A stretch of DNA of 45,126 nt. Origin: Acidobacteriota bacterium (GTDB lineage Bacteria; Acidobacteriota; Vicinamibacteria; Vicinamibacterales; Fen-181). Shown here piece after piece: positions 33,208 to 41,646 of the stretch. Location of the stretch: assembly GCA_017883185.1 (NCBI GenBank), contig JADGOB010000016.1:1-45126 (forward strand), written 5' to 3'. Below the pieces are notes generated by a model. That model saw only the letters and a list, made by a program, of their open reading frames with translations. It ran no database searches and was not told the origin of the DNA. The first letter of the stretch is position 1. Each line of letters starts with the position of its first letter. A program made the position numbers and the translations under genes.

Positions 33208-34548
33208 ATGACAGAACGACTCTTCGGAACAGACGGCGTGCGCGGCCGCGCCGGGTCGCCGCCCCTCGACGTCTGCACCGTCCGCCGGCTTGGCGCCGCC
33301 CTCGTCCGCGCGCTGCCCCGCGCGTCGGTGGAGCACAGCCTGCTGATCGGGCGTGACACGCGTGAATCGGGCGAGTGGATTGGCCGCGAGCTCGCGCACG
33401 GCGCCAGGACGGCGGGAGGCCTCGTGACCAGCGCGGGCGTGATCTCCACCCCGGCCGTCGCCTACCTCACGCGCGAGAGCGAGTTCGACGCGGGGGTGGT
33501 GATCTCCGCGTCCCACAACCCGTTCGAGGACAACGGCATCAAGGTGTTCTCGGGCGCTGGCGAGAAGTTCACCGAGCGGCTCGAGGCCGAAATCGAGCAG
33601 GTCGTGGCCGATGCGTCGTGGACCGTGCCCGACGGCGAGGCGGCGTCGCTCGAGGACGGCGACTTCTCGCCGCGGTATCTCGCGCACGCCCGCGCCGCGC
33701 TGCCCGGAGCGCAGGCGCTTGGCGGGTCGCGGCTGGCCGTGGATTGCGCCAACGGGGCGACCACCGTGCTCGCGCCCCGGCTGTTCGCCGAACTCGGATT
33801 CGACGTCGTCCCCCTCGGCTGCGCGCCCGATGGCCGGAACATCAATCTCGCGTGCGGCTCCACCCATCCCGAACCGCTTGCCCGCGCCGTCGTCGAGCGC
33901 GGGTGCCGGTTGGGTGTCGCGTTCGACGGCGACGGCGACCGCGCGATCTTCGTGGATCACCTGGGACGTATCGTGGACGGCGACGCGATCATGCTGCTGG
34001 CCGCGCGTTACCTGCAATCGATCGGTCACCTGAGAAACCACGCGATCGTCGCGACGGTGATGAGCAATATCGGCCTCGAGATCGGGTTGCGCGAGGGCGG
34101 CATCGGCCTGGTGCGCTGCCCGGTCGGAGACAAGTACGTGATGGAGGAGATGATCAGGCGCGACCTCTCGCTCGGCGGCGAGCAGTCAGGCCACATCATC
34201 TTCTCGGAGTTCCTCTTCACCGGCGACGGCCTGGTCACCGCCCTGAATGTCCTGCAGGTGATGGCCGCTACGGGGCGCGAACTGGCGGACCTGGCCTCCG
34301 AGCTCACCACCTACCCGCAGGTCCTGCTCAACGTGCGAGTGCGCGTGAAGAAGGACCTGCGAGAGGTGCCGCAGATCGCGGCGGTCGTCAGCGGCGTCGA
34401 ACGCCGGCTGGGCGACACGGGCCGCCTGCTCGTCCGCTATTCCGGGACCGAGCCGCTGCTGCGGATCATGCTGGAGGGGCAGGACCAGGATCAGATTCGC
34501 GCGTGGGCGGAGGAGATTGCATCCGAGGTGCGGACGCACCTCGCGTGA
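33208..34548 (+). CDS. glmM: Phosphoglucosamine mutase
   Basis: The 446-residue enzyme interconverts glucosamine-6- and glucosamine-1-phosphate for UDP-GlcNAc, the precursor of peptidoglycan and lipopolysaccharide. All four active-site loops are seen: FGTDGVRG at the start, the phosphoserine loop SASHNP with Ser102, the metal-binding DGDGDR, and the C-terminal phosphate-binding RYSGTEPLLR. The length is normal. In other bacteria GlmM binds and inhibits CdaA, and its position after cdaA-cdaR fits this. Confidence 0.97.
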   Translation: MTERLFGTDGVRGRAGSPPLDVCTVRRLGAALVRALPRASVEHSLLIGRDTRESGEWIGRELAHGARTAGGLVTSAGVISTPAVAYLTRESEFDAGVVISASHNPFEDNGIKVFSGAGEKFTERLEAEIEQVVADASWTVPDGEAASLEDGDFSPRYLAHARAALPGAQALGGSRLAVDCANGATTVLAPRLFAELGFDVVPLGCAPDGRNINLACGSTHPEPLARAVVERGCRLGVAFDGDGDRAIFVDHLGRIVDGDAIMLLAARYLQSIGHLRNHAIVATVMSNIGLEIGLREGGIGLVRCPVGDKYVMEEMIRRDLSLGGEQSGHIIFSEFLFTGDGLVTALNVLQVMAATGRELADLASELTTYPQVLLNVRVRVKKDLREVPQIAAVVSGVERRLGDTGRLLVRYSGTEPLLRIMLEGQDQDQIRAWAEEIASEVRTHLA

Positions 34549-34599
34549 GACGGTGGTTCGTGAGTGGCGGTCGCTGACCGTCGAAGGAGAAGCGTTTCA

Positions 34600-35499
34600 A
34601 TGGCAGACCTCGACAACCTGAAAGACACCAAGGACTATCATTTCGACATCCCGGCCCGCAACGAGGCCTTTTTCCTCAAGGGTGCCGGCGCGCTCGACTG
34701 GGGTATGCAGAACCGGCTTGCCCGTATCTTCAACCCGCGCTCCGGTCGCACGGTGATGTTGGCCATCGACCACGGGTACTTCCTCGGGCCGACGTCCGGT
34801 CTCGAACGGATCGACGTGAACATCGTGCCGCTGCTGCCCTACTGCGATGCCCTGATGCTGACTCGCGGCATCCTGCGGACGACGGTTCCGCCGGCGTTCA
34901 AGCACGGGGTGGTGATGCGCGCCACCGGCGGGCCGAGCATCCGCAAGGAGCTGTCCAACGAGCTGCTCGCGGTGGGCATGGAAGACGCCCTCCGCATGAA
35001 CGTGTCGGCCATGGCGGTGCAGGTCTACATCGGCGGCGAGTACGAGACGCAGACCGTGAACAACATGACCCGCATGGTGGACATGGGCAACCGTTACGGC
35101 ATGCCGACGCTCGGCGTGACGGCGGTTGGCAAGGACATGGTGCGCGACGCGCAGTATTTCCGCCTCGCGACCCGGATCTGCGCGGAGCTTGGCGCGCAGT
35201 TCGTCAAGACCTACCACGTGGCCGAAGGCTTCGAGACGGTCACCGCGTCCTGCCCGGTGCCAATCGTCATGGCGGGAGGGAAGAAGCTGCCGGCGATCGA
35301 CGCGCTCACGATGGCCTACCGCGCGGTGAGCGAGGGCGCGGCCGGCGTGGACATGGGCCGGAACATCTTCCAGTCGGAAGCGCCGGTGGCGATGATCCAG
35401 GCGGTCCAGAAGGTGGTCCACGAGCTGATGAAGCCCGAGCACGCCTTCGAGCTGTACCGGACGCTCAAGGAAGAGCAGAAGGCCACCGTTGTCGCATAA
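34600..35499 (+). CDS. lsrF: LsrF-like 3-hydroxy-5-phosphonooxypentane-2,4-dione thiolase
   Basis: The 299-residue protein follows E. coli LsrF closely: [58 protein letters not shown]-like segment, [14 protein letters not shown] and [11 protein letters not shown]. The Schiff-base lysine is Lys203 in FVKTYHV, the same number as in E. coli. LsrF cleaves the phosphorylated, isomerised autoinducer AI-2 with CoA, but no lsr transporter, lsrK kinase or lsrG is here. The two following genes also act on sugar phosphates, so another substrate is possible. ATG at 34600 has AAGGAGA upstream. Confidence 0.88.
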   Translation: MADLDNLKDTKDYHFDIPARNEAFFLKGAGALDWGMQNRLARIFNPRSGRTVMLAIDHGYFLGPTSGLERIDVNIVPLLPYCDALMLTRGILRTTVPPAFKHGVVMRATGGPSIRKELSNELLAVGMEDALRMNVSAMAVQVYIGGEYETQTVNNMTRMVDMGNRYGMPTLGVTAVGKDMVRDAQYFRLATRICAELGAQFVKTYHVAEGFETVTASCPVPIVMAGGKKLPAIDALTMAYRAVSEGAAGVDMGRNIFQSEAPVAMIQAVQKVVHELMKPEHAFELYRTLKEEQKATVVA

Positions 35500-35503
35500 C
35501 GCG

Positions 35504-36214
35504 ATGCTCTCGAACCTCGATCGCCTGCGCTCCCTGCGTCCCGCCGTCAGCGTCGGCCTGCTGGCGGCGGACCTGCTCTCGCTCGGGACCGAGCTGGTGA
35601 TGCTCGAGCGGGCGGGCATCGGCGTGGCGCACGTGGACGTCATGGACGGGTGCTTCACGCCCGTCATGACCGTGGGCCCGCCGTTCGTCAAGGCGCTGAA
35701 GACGCCGCTCCTCAAGGACGTCCACCTGATGATCCGCGAGCCGCTCGCGACGCTGGCCGACTACGTGGCCGCGGGCGCGGACATCATCACCGTCCACCAG
35801 GAGTCGTGCACCCACATTCACCGCGTGCTCCAGGCGCTCGGCGGCATGACGCACGCGGTCGAACCGGCTCGCGGCCTCGTGCGCGGCGTCGCGCTGAACC
35901 CCGGCACGCCGCTCGACGTGCTCGATCCGCTGCTGCCGGAGATGGACATGCTCCTCCTGCTCGCGGTGAACCCGGGCTGGGGCGGCCAGACGTTCATCCC
36001 GGGCACGTTCGACCGCATGGCCAGGGCGAAGGCGATGATCGCAGCGTCCGGCCGCGAGATCGTCCTCGGCGTGGACGGCGGCGTGACGAAGGACAACATC
36101 GCCGCGATCGCGGCGGCCGGCGCGGAACTGATCGTCACGGGAAGCGCCGTGTTCGACGGCAAGGCGGCGGCGGCCAACGCGGCCTACATGCTCGAGGCCG
36201 TCGGAAGAGTGTAA
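35504..36214 (+). CDS. Ribulose-phosphate / allulose-6-phosphate 3-epimerase family protein
   Basis: The 236-residue TIM-barrel protein has the Rpe/AlsE pattern: LAADLLSLGTELVMLERAGI, HVDVMDGCFTPVMTVGPP, DVHLMI, LLLAVNPGWGGQTFIPGTFD and LGVDGGVTKDN. The metal-binding His-Asp-His-Asp set (HVD, VHL, VDGG) is present. The usual PSILSAD serine near the N-terminus is replaced by alanine (GLLAAD), so specificity may differ from housekeeping Rpe. ATG at 35504 lies four bases after the lsrF stop; a TTG at 35489 overlapping lsrF is another possible start. It is flanked by an LsrF and an aldolase gene. Confidence 0.82.
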   Translation: MLSNLDRLRSLRPAVSVGLLAADLLSLGTELVMLERAGIGVAHVDVMDGCFTPVMTVGPPFVKALKTPLLKDVHLMIREPLATLADYVAAGADIITVHQESCTHIHRVLQALGGMTHAVEPARGLVRGVALNPGTPLDVLDPLLPEMDMLLLLAVNPGWGGQTFIPGTFDRMARAKAMIAASGREIVLGVDGGVTKDNIAAIAAAGAELIVTGSAVFDGKAAAANAAYMLEAVGRV

Positions 36215-36223
36215 GGGGACAAC

Positions 36224-38353
36224 ATGCGTTCTCGATGGGTCCAGGCAGAAGCCGACAGGTTCGTTGAACAGCACGCGGGTGCGTGGGGCGAGGATGTCGC
36301 CTTGCGGACGTACTCTGCGCGCCTGCTCGGCGCAGATCGGGCGCTGGTCCTCCACGGCGGCGGCAACACCTCGGTCAAGGGCACCCACACCACGATCGTC
36401 GGCGAGCAGCTTCCGGCGCTGTACATGAAGGCCTCCGGCGCCGACATGGCCACCATCGATCCCGCGGCGCACCTGCCCCTGGATCTGGCCGCGCTCCGCA
36501 CGTTGCGCGTGCTGGATGATCTCGACGACGTGACGATGGCGCGGGAGCTGCGGGCGCGGGTGTTCCCGATCGCAACGGGCTCTGGTGCGGCGCCGTCCCG
36601 GACCCCCTCGATCGAGACCCTCGCCCACGCCTTCCTGCCCGGCCGGTTCATCGACCACACCCACGCCGACGCGGTCCTCGCGCTGACGAACCAGCCGGAT
36701 GGTGACCGCCTGGTTCGGGAGGCGCTCGGCGACGATGTCATCGTCATCTCGTACATCGCCCCAGGGTTCGCGCTGGCCAGGGCCGCCATCGACGCATTCG
36801 AACGGACCCCCGGGGCACGCGCCTTCGTCTGGTCGCGCCACGGTATCGTGACCTGGGGCGAGACGGCGAGAGCGTCCTACGAGGCGATGATCGACCTGGT
36901 GTCGAAGGCCGAACGCTGCGTGGAATCGCGATACGCGAGCGTGCGCCGCGTCGCGGCGCCAACCCAGACGGCGACGGCCTCCGAACGCGTCGGTCTCGTG
37001 GCGCCGCTCCTTCGCGGCCTGCTGGCCGCGAAGACAGGTGATGCCGACCGGCCGTATCGCCGGGTCGTCATTCAGCCGCTGGTCACGCCCGAGGCCGTAG
37101 GCTTCGTGGACGCCGACCTTGCGCGCGACATCGCGCTGACGCCGCCGCTCACCTCGGACCACCTCATCCGCACCAAGGCGTGGCCGGCATGGGTCGAGGC
37201 GCCGGACTACGAGAACCCGATCCGTCTCAAGGAGCAGCTGGCCGCCGCGGTCCACGAGTTCGCGAAGCAGTACGAGGCGTACGTCGCGCGTCACGCCAGC
37301 CTCATGCCCGCCGGGATGGAGCCCTTCGACCCGCTGCCGCGGGTCGTGTTGCTGCCTGGTCTCGGGGCGCTCTGCGCGGGCCACGACCTCGAGGCCTCGA
37401 CCATCGCGCGCGACATCACGGCGCAGACGCTCGACGTCAAGGCGCGCGTGGCGGCGTTCGGCACGTATGACGGCCTGGCCGAGGCCGACCTGTTCAAGAT
37501 GGAGTACCGGCCGTTCCAGCACGCGAAGCTCGAAGGCCGTGGCGCAGGCGAGCTGGCCGGCGAGATCGCGCTCGTCACCGGCGCGGCCGGGGCGATTGGA
37601 TCGGGCGTGTGCCGGGAGTTGCTGGAACACGGCTGCCTGGTGGCCGCCACGGATCTCCCGGGCGCCGCGCTCGACGGCCTGGTCTCGGAGCTGGCCGCGG
37701 AGTTCGGCCCGCGCGTCGTCGGGGTCCCGCTGGACGTGACCGACAGCCACTCGGTGACCTCCGCGTTCCGCGCGATCGCCGCGACATGGGGCGGTGTGGA
37801 TCTGGTGATCGTCAACGCCGGCATCGCCCATGTCGCCTCGCTGGAGCAGATGGAACTCGAGGCGTTCAGGCGGCTCGAGCGCGTGAACATCGAGGGAACG
37901 CTCCTGGTGCTGGCCGAGTCGGCGCGTCACTTCAGGATCCAGGGGACCGGCGGCGATATCGTGCTCGTTTCCACCAAGAACGTCTTCGCGCCGGGGGCGA
38001 AGTTCGGGGCGTACAGCGCCACGAAGGCCGCGGCGCACCAGTTGGCGCGCATCGCCAGCCTGGAGATGGCGGACCTCGACGTCCGGGTCAACATGGTGTC
38101 GCCAGACGCCGTCTTCTCGGCCGGCGGGCGAAAGTCCGGTCTGTGGGCCGAAGTCGGCCCCGATCGCATGCGCGCCCGCGGGTTGGACGAGGCCGGGCTC
38201 GAGGCGTACTACCGCAGCCGCAACCTGCTGAAGGCCGGGGTCACCGCGAAGCACGTGGCCAATGCCGTCATGTTCTTCGCGACACGTCAGACCCCCACCA
38301 CCGGATCCACGATCCCGGTGGACGGCGGCCTGCCCGACGCGACGCCGAGGTAG
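36224..38353 (+). CDS. Bifunctional class II aldolase / short-chain dehydrogenase (RhaD-RhaB-like fusion)
   Basis: The 709-residue fusion joins two enzymes. The N-terminal class II aldolase (about 20-280) has the phosphate site GGGNTS (45-50) and likely zinc ligands His145, His147 (HTHAD) and His206 (RHGIV), with Glu131 as a candidate acid. The C-terminal SDR (about 445-709) has the NAD(P) loop TGAAGAIGSG (452-461), NAGIAH, Ser583 and the catalytic Tyr597-x3-Lys601 (YSATK), ending in VDGGLPDATPR. This layout matches bifunctional rhamnulose-1-phosphate aldolase/lactaldehyde dehydrogenases: aldol cleavage yields lactaldehyde that the SDR oxidises or reduces. The exact sugar is unknown. ATG at 36224 lies ten bases after the epimerase gene. 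Confidence 0.85.
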   Translation: MRSRWVQAEADRFVEQHAGAWGEDVALRTYSARLLGADRALVLHGGGNTSVKGTHTTIVGEQLPALYMKASGADMATIDPAAHLPLDLAALRTLRVLDDLDDVTMARELRARVFPIATGSGAAPSRTPSIETLAHAFLPGRFIDHTHADAVLALTNQPDGDRLVREALGDDVIVISYIAPGFALARAAIDAFERTPGARAFVWSRHGIVTWGETARASYEAMIDLVSKAERCVESRYASVRRVAAPTQTATASERVGLVAPLLRGLLAAKTGDADRPYRRVVIQPLVTPEAVGFVDADLARDIALTPPLTSDHLIRTKAWPAWVEAPDYENPIRLKEQLAAAVHEFAKQYEAYVARHASLMPAGMEPFDPLPRVVLLPGLGALCAGHDLEASTIARDITAQTLDVKARVAAFGTYDGLAEADLFKMEYRPFQHAKLEGRGAGELAGEIALVTGAAGAIGSGVCRELLEHGCLVAATDLPGAALDGLVSELAAEFGPRVVGVPLDVTDSHSVTSAFRAIAATWGGVDLVIVNAGIAHVASLEQMELEAFRRLERVNIEGTLLVLAESARHFRIQGTGGDIVLVSTKNVFAPGAKFGAYSATKAAAHQLARIASLEMADLDVRVNMVSPDAVFSAGGRKSGLWAEVGPDRMRARGLDEAGLEAYYRSRNLLKAGVTAKHVANAVMFFATRQTPTTGSTIPVDGGLPDATPR

Positions 38354-38362
38354 GGAGAGAGT

Positions 38363-39076
38363 ATGCGACTAGCCGTCAACATCGATCACATTGCGACGAT
38401 CCGCGAGGCACGCAAGGCTCGTGAGCCGGAGCCGGTGGCGGCGGCCATCCTGGCCGAGCTGGCCGGCGCGCAGGGGATCACGGTCCACCTGCGGGGTGAC
38501 CGCCGGCACATCAAGGAACGCGACGTCGAACTGCTGCGGCAGGTCGTCTCGACGAAGCTGAACATCGAGATGGCGGCGACGGCGGAGATGACGGTCATCG
38601 CGGCTCGCGTCCGGCCGGACCAGGTCACGCTCGTCCCGGAGCAACCGCACGAGCTGACCACGCAGGGCGGTCTCGATGTCATCGCGAACCGTGCGGCCGT
38701 GTCCGAGGCGGCTGCCGCATTCCGCGCGGCCGGCATCCGCGTCAGCATCTTCATCGACGCCGATCCCGCCCAGGTGACGGCGTCGCGGGACGTGGGCGCC
38801 GACGCGATCGAAATCAACACCGGGGGGTACTCAGATGCCTCCGCGGCAGACCGCCCGGCGCGCCTCGAAGAGGTCCAGAGGACCGCGACCGTGGCCGCGG
38901 CGCAGGGCCTCGAGGTGCTGGCCGGCCACGGGCTCACCTACGTCAACATCCATCAGGTTGCCGCGATCCGCGAGATCGTGGAGCTCAACATCGGCCACAG
39001 CATCGTCGCGCGCGCGGTCCTCGTCGGCCTCGAGCGCGCGGTGCGCGAGATGGTCGCGCTGCTGGAGCAGATGTGA
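38363..39076 (+). CDS. pdxJ: Pyridoxine 5'-phosphate synthase
   Basis: The 237-residue TIM-barrel enzyme condenses 3-amino-2-oxopropyl phosphate and deoxyxylulose 5-phosphate to pyridoxine 5'-phosphate. The family pattern is present from LAVNIDHIATIREARKA and ITVHLRGDRRHIKERDV to TLVPE, VSIFIDADPAQV, EINTGGYSD, LAGHGLTYVNI and NIGHSIVARAV. The length is normal. It begins ten bases after the aldolase/SDR gene and overlaps the next gene. pdxJ is often beside acpS; here it stands in a sugar-phosphate cluster. Confidence 0.95.
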   Translation: MRLAVNIDHIATIREARKAREPEPVAAAILAELAGAQGITVHLRGDRRHIKERDVELLRQVVSTKLNIEMAATAEMTVIAARVRPDQVTLVPEQPHELTTQGGLDVIANRAAVSEAAAAFRAAGIRVSIFIDADPAQVTASRDVGADAIEINTGGYSDASAADRPARLEEVQRTATVAAAQGLEVLAGHGLTYVNIHQVAAIREIVELNIGHSIVARAVLVGLERAVREMVALLEQM

Positions 39077-39786
39077 CGCGCCGAATGCTGGTGGTGGCCA
39101 CGCTGCTCGTGCTCTCGGCCGGCTGCCTGCTGGCCGCGACGCCGGAGGACGTGTCGTTCCGGACCGACGATGGCGTGACGATCGCGGGGACGCTATACCT
39201 GCCGGCGAGGTCCGGGCCTGGCGTCATCCTGCTGCACGCGCTCAGCCGGACCCGGGAGGACTGGCACGCGGTGGCGACCCGGCTTGCCGATGCCGGATTC
39301 GTGGCCCTCGCGATCGACCTCCGAGGCCACGGCGCATCGGGTCCGCTGCCGGAGGGGACCAACCTCCAGGAACTGACGAAGATGACGGCCGACGTGAAGG
39401 CGGCGCGCGCATTCCTGGCGTCGCGCCGCGAGGTGGCGCCCAACCGCATCGGGTTCGCGGGCGCCTCGATCGGTGCCAACCTGGCAATCCTGTTTGCCGC
39501 AAACGATCCGACCGTCCGTTCGCTGGCCCTGTTGTCGCCCGGCATCGACTACCGGGGCCTGCGGCCCGAAGCCGCATTCAAGAAGTACGCCGACCGGCCG
39601 GCCCTGCTCATCGTCAGCCAGGAAGATAACTACTCGACGAACTCGGCGCGACAGCTCGCCCGTTCGGGGCCTGGAGTCCGGGACCTTCGCATCCTGAACG
39701 GCGCGGGGCATGGCACCGCCATGATCACCCGTCAACCAGACCTTGCAGCGTCGCTGGTGGACTGGTTCCGTCGCACGCTGTTATGA
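39073..39786 (+). CDS. Alpha/beta-hydrolase lipoprotein (dienelactone hydrolase-like)
   Basis: The 237-residue protein has a lipoprotein signal peptide with lipobox LSAGC (Cys18) and an alpha/beta-hydrolase fold: LLHALSRTREDW as the oxyanion region, nucleophile Ser132 in the elbow GFAGASIGA, likely His213 in AGHG and Asp185 as the acid candidate. It would be anchored in the envelope. The GTG start overlaps the pdxJ stop (GTGA). The substrate is unknown; the fold fits small esterases or peptidases of the DLH/BAAT type. Confidence 0.8.
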   Translation: MTRRMLVVATLLVLSAGCLLAATPEDVSFRTDDGVTIAGTLYLPARSGPGVILLHALSRTREDWHAVATRLADAGFVALAIDLRGHGASGPLPEGTNLQELTKMTADVKAARAFLASRREVAPNRIGFAGASIGANLAILFAANDPTVRSLALLSPGIDYRGLRPEAAFKKYADRPALLIVSQEDNYSTNSARQLARSGPGVRDLRILNGAGHGTAMITRQPDLAASLVDWFRRTLL

Positions 39787-39813
39787 TCAGGTGATTCCCC
39801 ACTTGGACTGGCC

Positions 39814-40464
39814 ATGAAACCAGAATCGATTGTACTCGCCGTCGCTGGCGCTTTCTTCGGACTGATCGTCGGCTGGGTGCTCGGCAGCCAGCAGATCCGC
39901 CCGCCGCACGTGGCGGCCGCGCCTGCTGCTATCAGCCAGCCGGCGCAGGGAGCCCCGGGGCAGGGCTCAATGCCTCCGGCGCAGGCGCCTCGTCCTCTGG
40001 ACGAAGCGCAAGTCCAGACGCTGCGCGCCGCCGCGGAGAAGAATCCGTTGGATCCGAAGGTCCGTATCGACCTGGGGAATCTGTATTTCGACGCCGAACG
40101 GTACAGCGACGCGGTGAACTGGTACCAGGAGGCGTTGAAGCTCAACTCGAAAGACCCGGATGTCAGCACCGACCTCGGCGTGAGCTTCTACTACCTGAAC
40201 CAGCCCGACCGCGCCCTCCAGCAGTTCGAGCAGTCGCTGCGCCTTGATCCTGGACACGCCAAGACCCTGCTCAACCAGGGCATCGTGCGCGCGTTCGGAA
40301 AGCAGGATCTGCCGGGCGCGGCTGCGGCCTGGGAGAAGCTGATCCAGGTGGCCCCCACGTCCGCGGAAGCCCAGACAGCGAAGCGTGCGATCGAGGGCCT
40401 GAAGTCGGCTCATCCCGAAGTCGGCGGGAAGACGCCCGGCACGGGGGCCGCGTCCAAAGGGTAG
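39814..40464 (+). CDS. Membrane-anchored TPR protein
   Basis: The 216-residue protein has one N-terminal membrane helix (about 5-24), an Ala/Pro/Gln-rich linker (about 30-62) and three tetratricopeptide repeats (PKVRIDLGNLYFDAERYSDA, PDVSTDLGVSFYYLNQPDRA, AKTLLNQGIVRAFGKQDLPG). Such proteins support protein complexes at the membrane. The C-terminus is Gly/Thr-rich. No partner is obvious; the next gene follows after 17 bases. Confidence 0.8.
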   Translation: MKPESIVLAVAGAFFGLIVGWVLGSQQIRPPHVAAAPAAISQPAQGAPGQGSMPPAQAPRPLDEAQVQTLRAAAEKNPLDPKVRIDLGNLYFDAERYSDAVNWYQEALKLNSKDPDVSTDLGVSFYYLNQPDRALQQFEQSLRLDPGHAKTLLNQGIVRAFGKQDLPGAAAAWEKLIQVAPTSAEAQTAKRAIEGLKSAHPEVGGKTPGTGAASKG

Positions 40465-40481
40465 CGTCGCCGAGAGCTGAC

Positions 40482-40754
40482 ATGGGAATCCTGCTCCGCT
40501 TCGTCCTGCTGCTCCTGCTCGTGATGCTCGTGCTCAGGGCGCTGTGGCGCGTGGTGGCCGGCGTCATCGACGGCGCCACCTTGCCCCAGGGCGGGCGAGG
40601 CGGGTCGCCTGAGCGCGGCGTCCAGATGGTCCGCGATCCCGTCTGCGGGACGTTCCTTCCTCCGTCCAACGCCGTCAGCCTCACCGAGCGCGGCGGCGAG
40701 GTTCGCTATTTCTGCTCAGAGAAATGCCGCGAGGCTTACAAGGCGCGCGCGTGA
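40482..40754 (+). CDS. Small membrane protein with a TRASH/YHS-like metal-binding end
   Basis: The 90-residue protein has one hydrophobic helix (about 4-22), a short linker and a C-terminal Cys-rich motif DPVCGTF ... YFCSEKCREAY, with Cys55, Cys78 and Cys82. This resembles TRASH/YHS zinc- or copper-binding folds, as found in metal-handling enzymes and sensors. It lies between the TPR gene and nth. The role is unknown. Confidence 0.75.
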   Translation: MGILLRFVLLLLLVMLVLRALWRVVAGVIDGATLPQGGRGGSPERGVQMVRDPVCGTFLPPSNAVSLTERGGEVRYFCSEKCREAYKARA

Positions 40755-40830
40755 AGCCGCCAGTTCTCCTGACCCGTCGCATCCCCTCGCCCGTGCTCGG
40801 ATAGCCCCGCTCTCGCTGGAGACCTTGCCC

Positions 40831-41493
40831 ATGCCCCCCCGGTTGCTCCAGGTTCCCCAGGTGATGCGCGCGCTGGCCCGCGCCATCAGGGACCACGAAC
40901 TCCCCGCCATCGAGAAGATCGCCGAGTCGCGCCATCGCCACGCGTTCCACATCCTCATCGGCACGCTGCTCTCGGCCAGGACGCAGGACGCCACGACCCA
41001 CGTCGCGTCCGAGCGCTTGTTCCGCGTGGCGGCCACGCCGGCGAAGATGGCCCTGCTCACCACGCGGCAGGTCGAGAAGCTCGTCTACCCGGTGAGCTTC
41101 TACCGGAACAAGGCGCGACACGTGCAGGCGACCTGCCGGTTGCTGATCGAGCGTTTTGGCGGGAGTGTGCCGGGAACCATGGAGGACCTGCTGACGTTGC
41201 CGGGCGTCGGCAGGAAGACCGCGAACCTGGTGCTGATCCTCGCCTTCGCGAGCCGGGACAACATCTGCGTGGACACGCACGTCCACCGGATCTCGAACCG
41301 CCTTGGCTGGGTGACGACCAGGACGCCCGAGCAGACCGAGCAGGCGCTCTACCGCGTGGCCGACCGCCGGTGGTGGGCCGACATCAACCTGTACCTCGTC
41401 ACCTGGGGACAGAACGTCTGTCGCCCCATCCGCCCCCGCTGCGCGGGCTGCGTCATCAGTCGGTGGTGTCCACGGATTGGAGTCGGGAACTGA
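40831..41493 (+). CDS. nth: Endonuclease III (DNA glycosylase/AP lyase)
   Basis: The 220-residue base-excision enzyme removes oxidised pyrimidines. The helix-hairpin-helix with catalytic lysine is LPGVGRKTA (Lys129), the catalytic aspartate is Asp148 (VDTHVHRI), and the [4Fe-4S] cluster ligands are Cys197, Cys204, Cys207 and Cys213 (C-x6-C-x2-C-x5-C). ATG at 40831 has GGAG nine bases upstream; a TTG two codons earlier is less likely. Its stop codon lies in the first unit of a 20-bp tandem repeat. Confidence 0.95.
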   Translation: MPPRLLQVPQVMRALARAIRDHELPAIEKIAESRHRHAFHILIGTLLSARTQDATTHVASERLFRVAATPAKMALLTTRQVEKLVYPVSFYRNKARHVQATCRLLIERFGGSVPGTMEDLLTLPGVGRKTANLVLILAFASRDNICVDTHVHRISNRLGWVTTRTPEQTEQALYRVADRRWWADINLYLVTWGQNVCRPIRPRCAGCVISRWCPRIGVGN

Positions 41494-41589
41494 CGATGAA
41501 GGGTCGGTGCTGACGAGGAAGGGTCGGTGCTGACGATGAAGGGTCGGTGCTGACGAGGAAGAGTCGGTGCTGACGATGATGGGTCGGGA
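41490..41589 (+). repeat. Five 20-bp tandem repeats (CTGACGATGAAGGGTCGGTG type)
   Basis: Five contiguous 20-base units alternate between GACGATGAA and GACGAGGAA, then GGGTCGGTG; unit 1 begins one base before the nth stop codon. There are no spacers, so it is not a CRISPR array. A related sequence recurs inverted at the right edge of the window (45098-45121). Confidence 0.85.
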
Positions 41590-41623
41590 GGGGACAGTTC
41601 GTGGCGCGGCGACCTCTCGGCAG

Positions 41624-41643
41624 GGGCGCAGCAGGCTGCGCCC
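41624..41643. repeat. REP-like palindrome GGGCGCAGC-AG-GCTGCGCCC
   Basis: Two 9-base arms pair perfectly with a two-base loop. The element lies between the nth repeat array and the end of the leftward dedA gene, where it could end transcription from either side. No T-run follows. Confidence 0.55.
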
Positions 41644-41646
41644 GTG

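Noticed and set aside
35465-38254. A 929-codon open frame on the minus strand
   Set aside because: It lies opposite the epimerase and aldolase/SDR genes, which have complete family motifs. The antisense product is Arg/His/Asp-rich without any domain, as expected from GC-rich codon shadowing.
41490-41589. CRISPR array
   Set aside because: The units are contiguous with no spacers, the unit is only 20 bases, and no cas gene is in the window.
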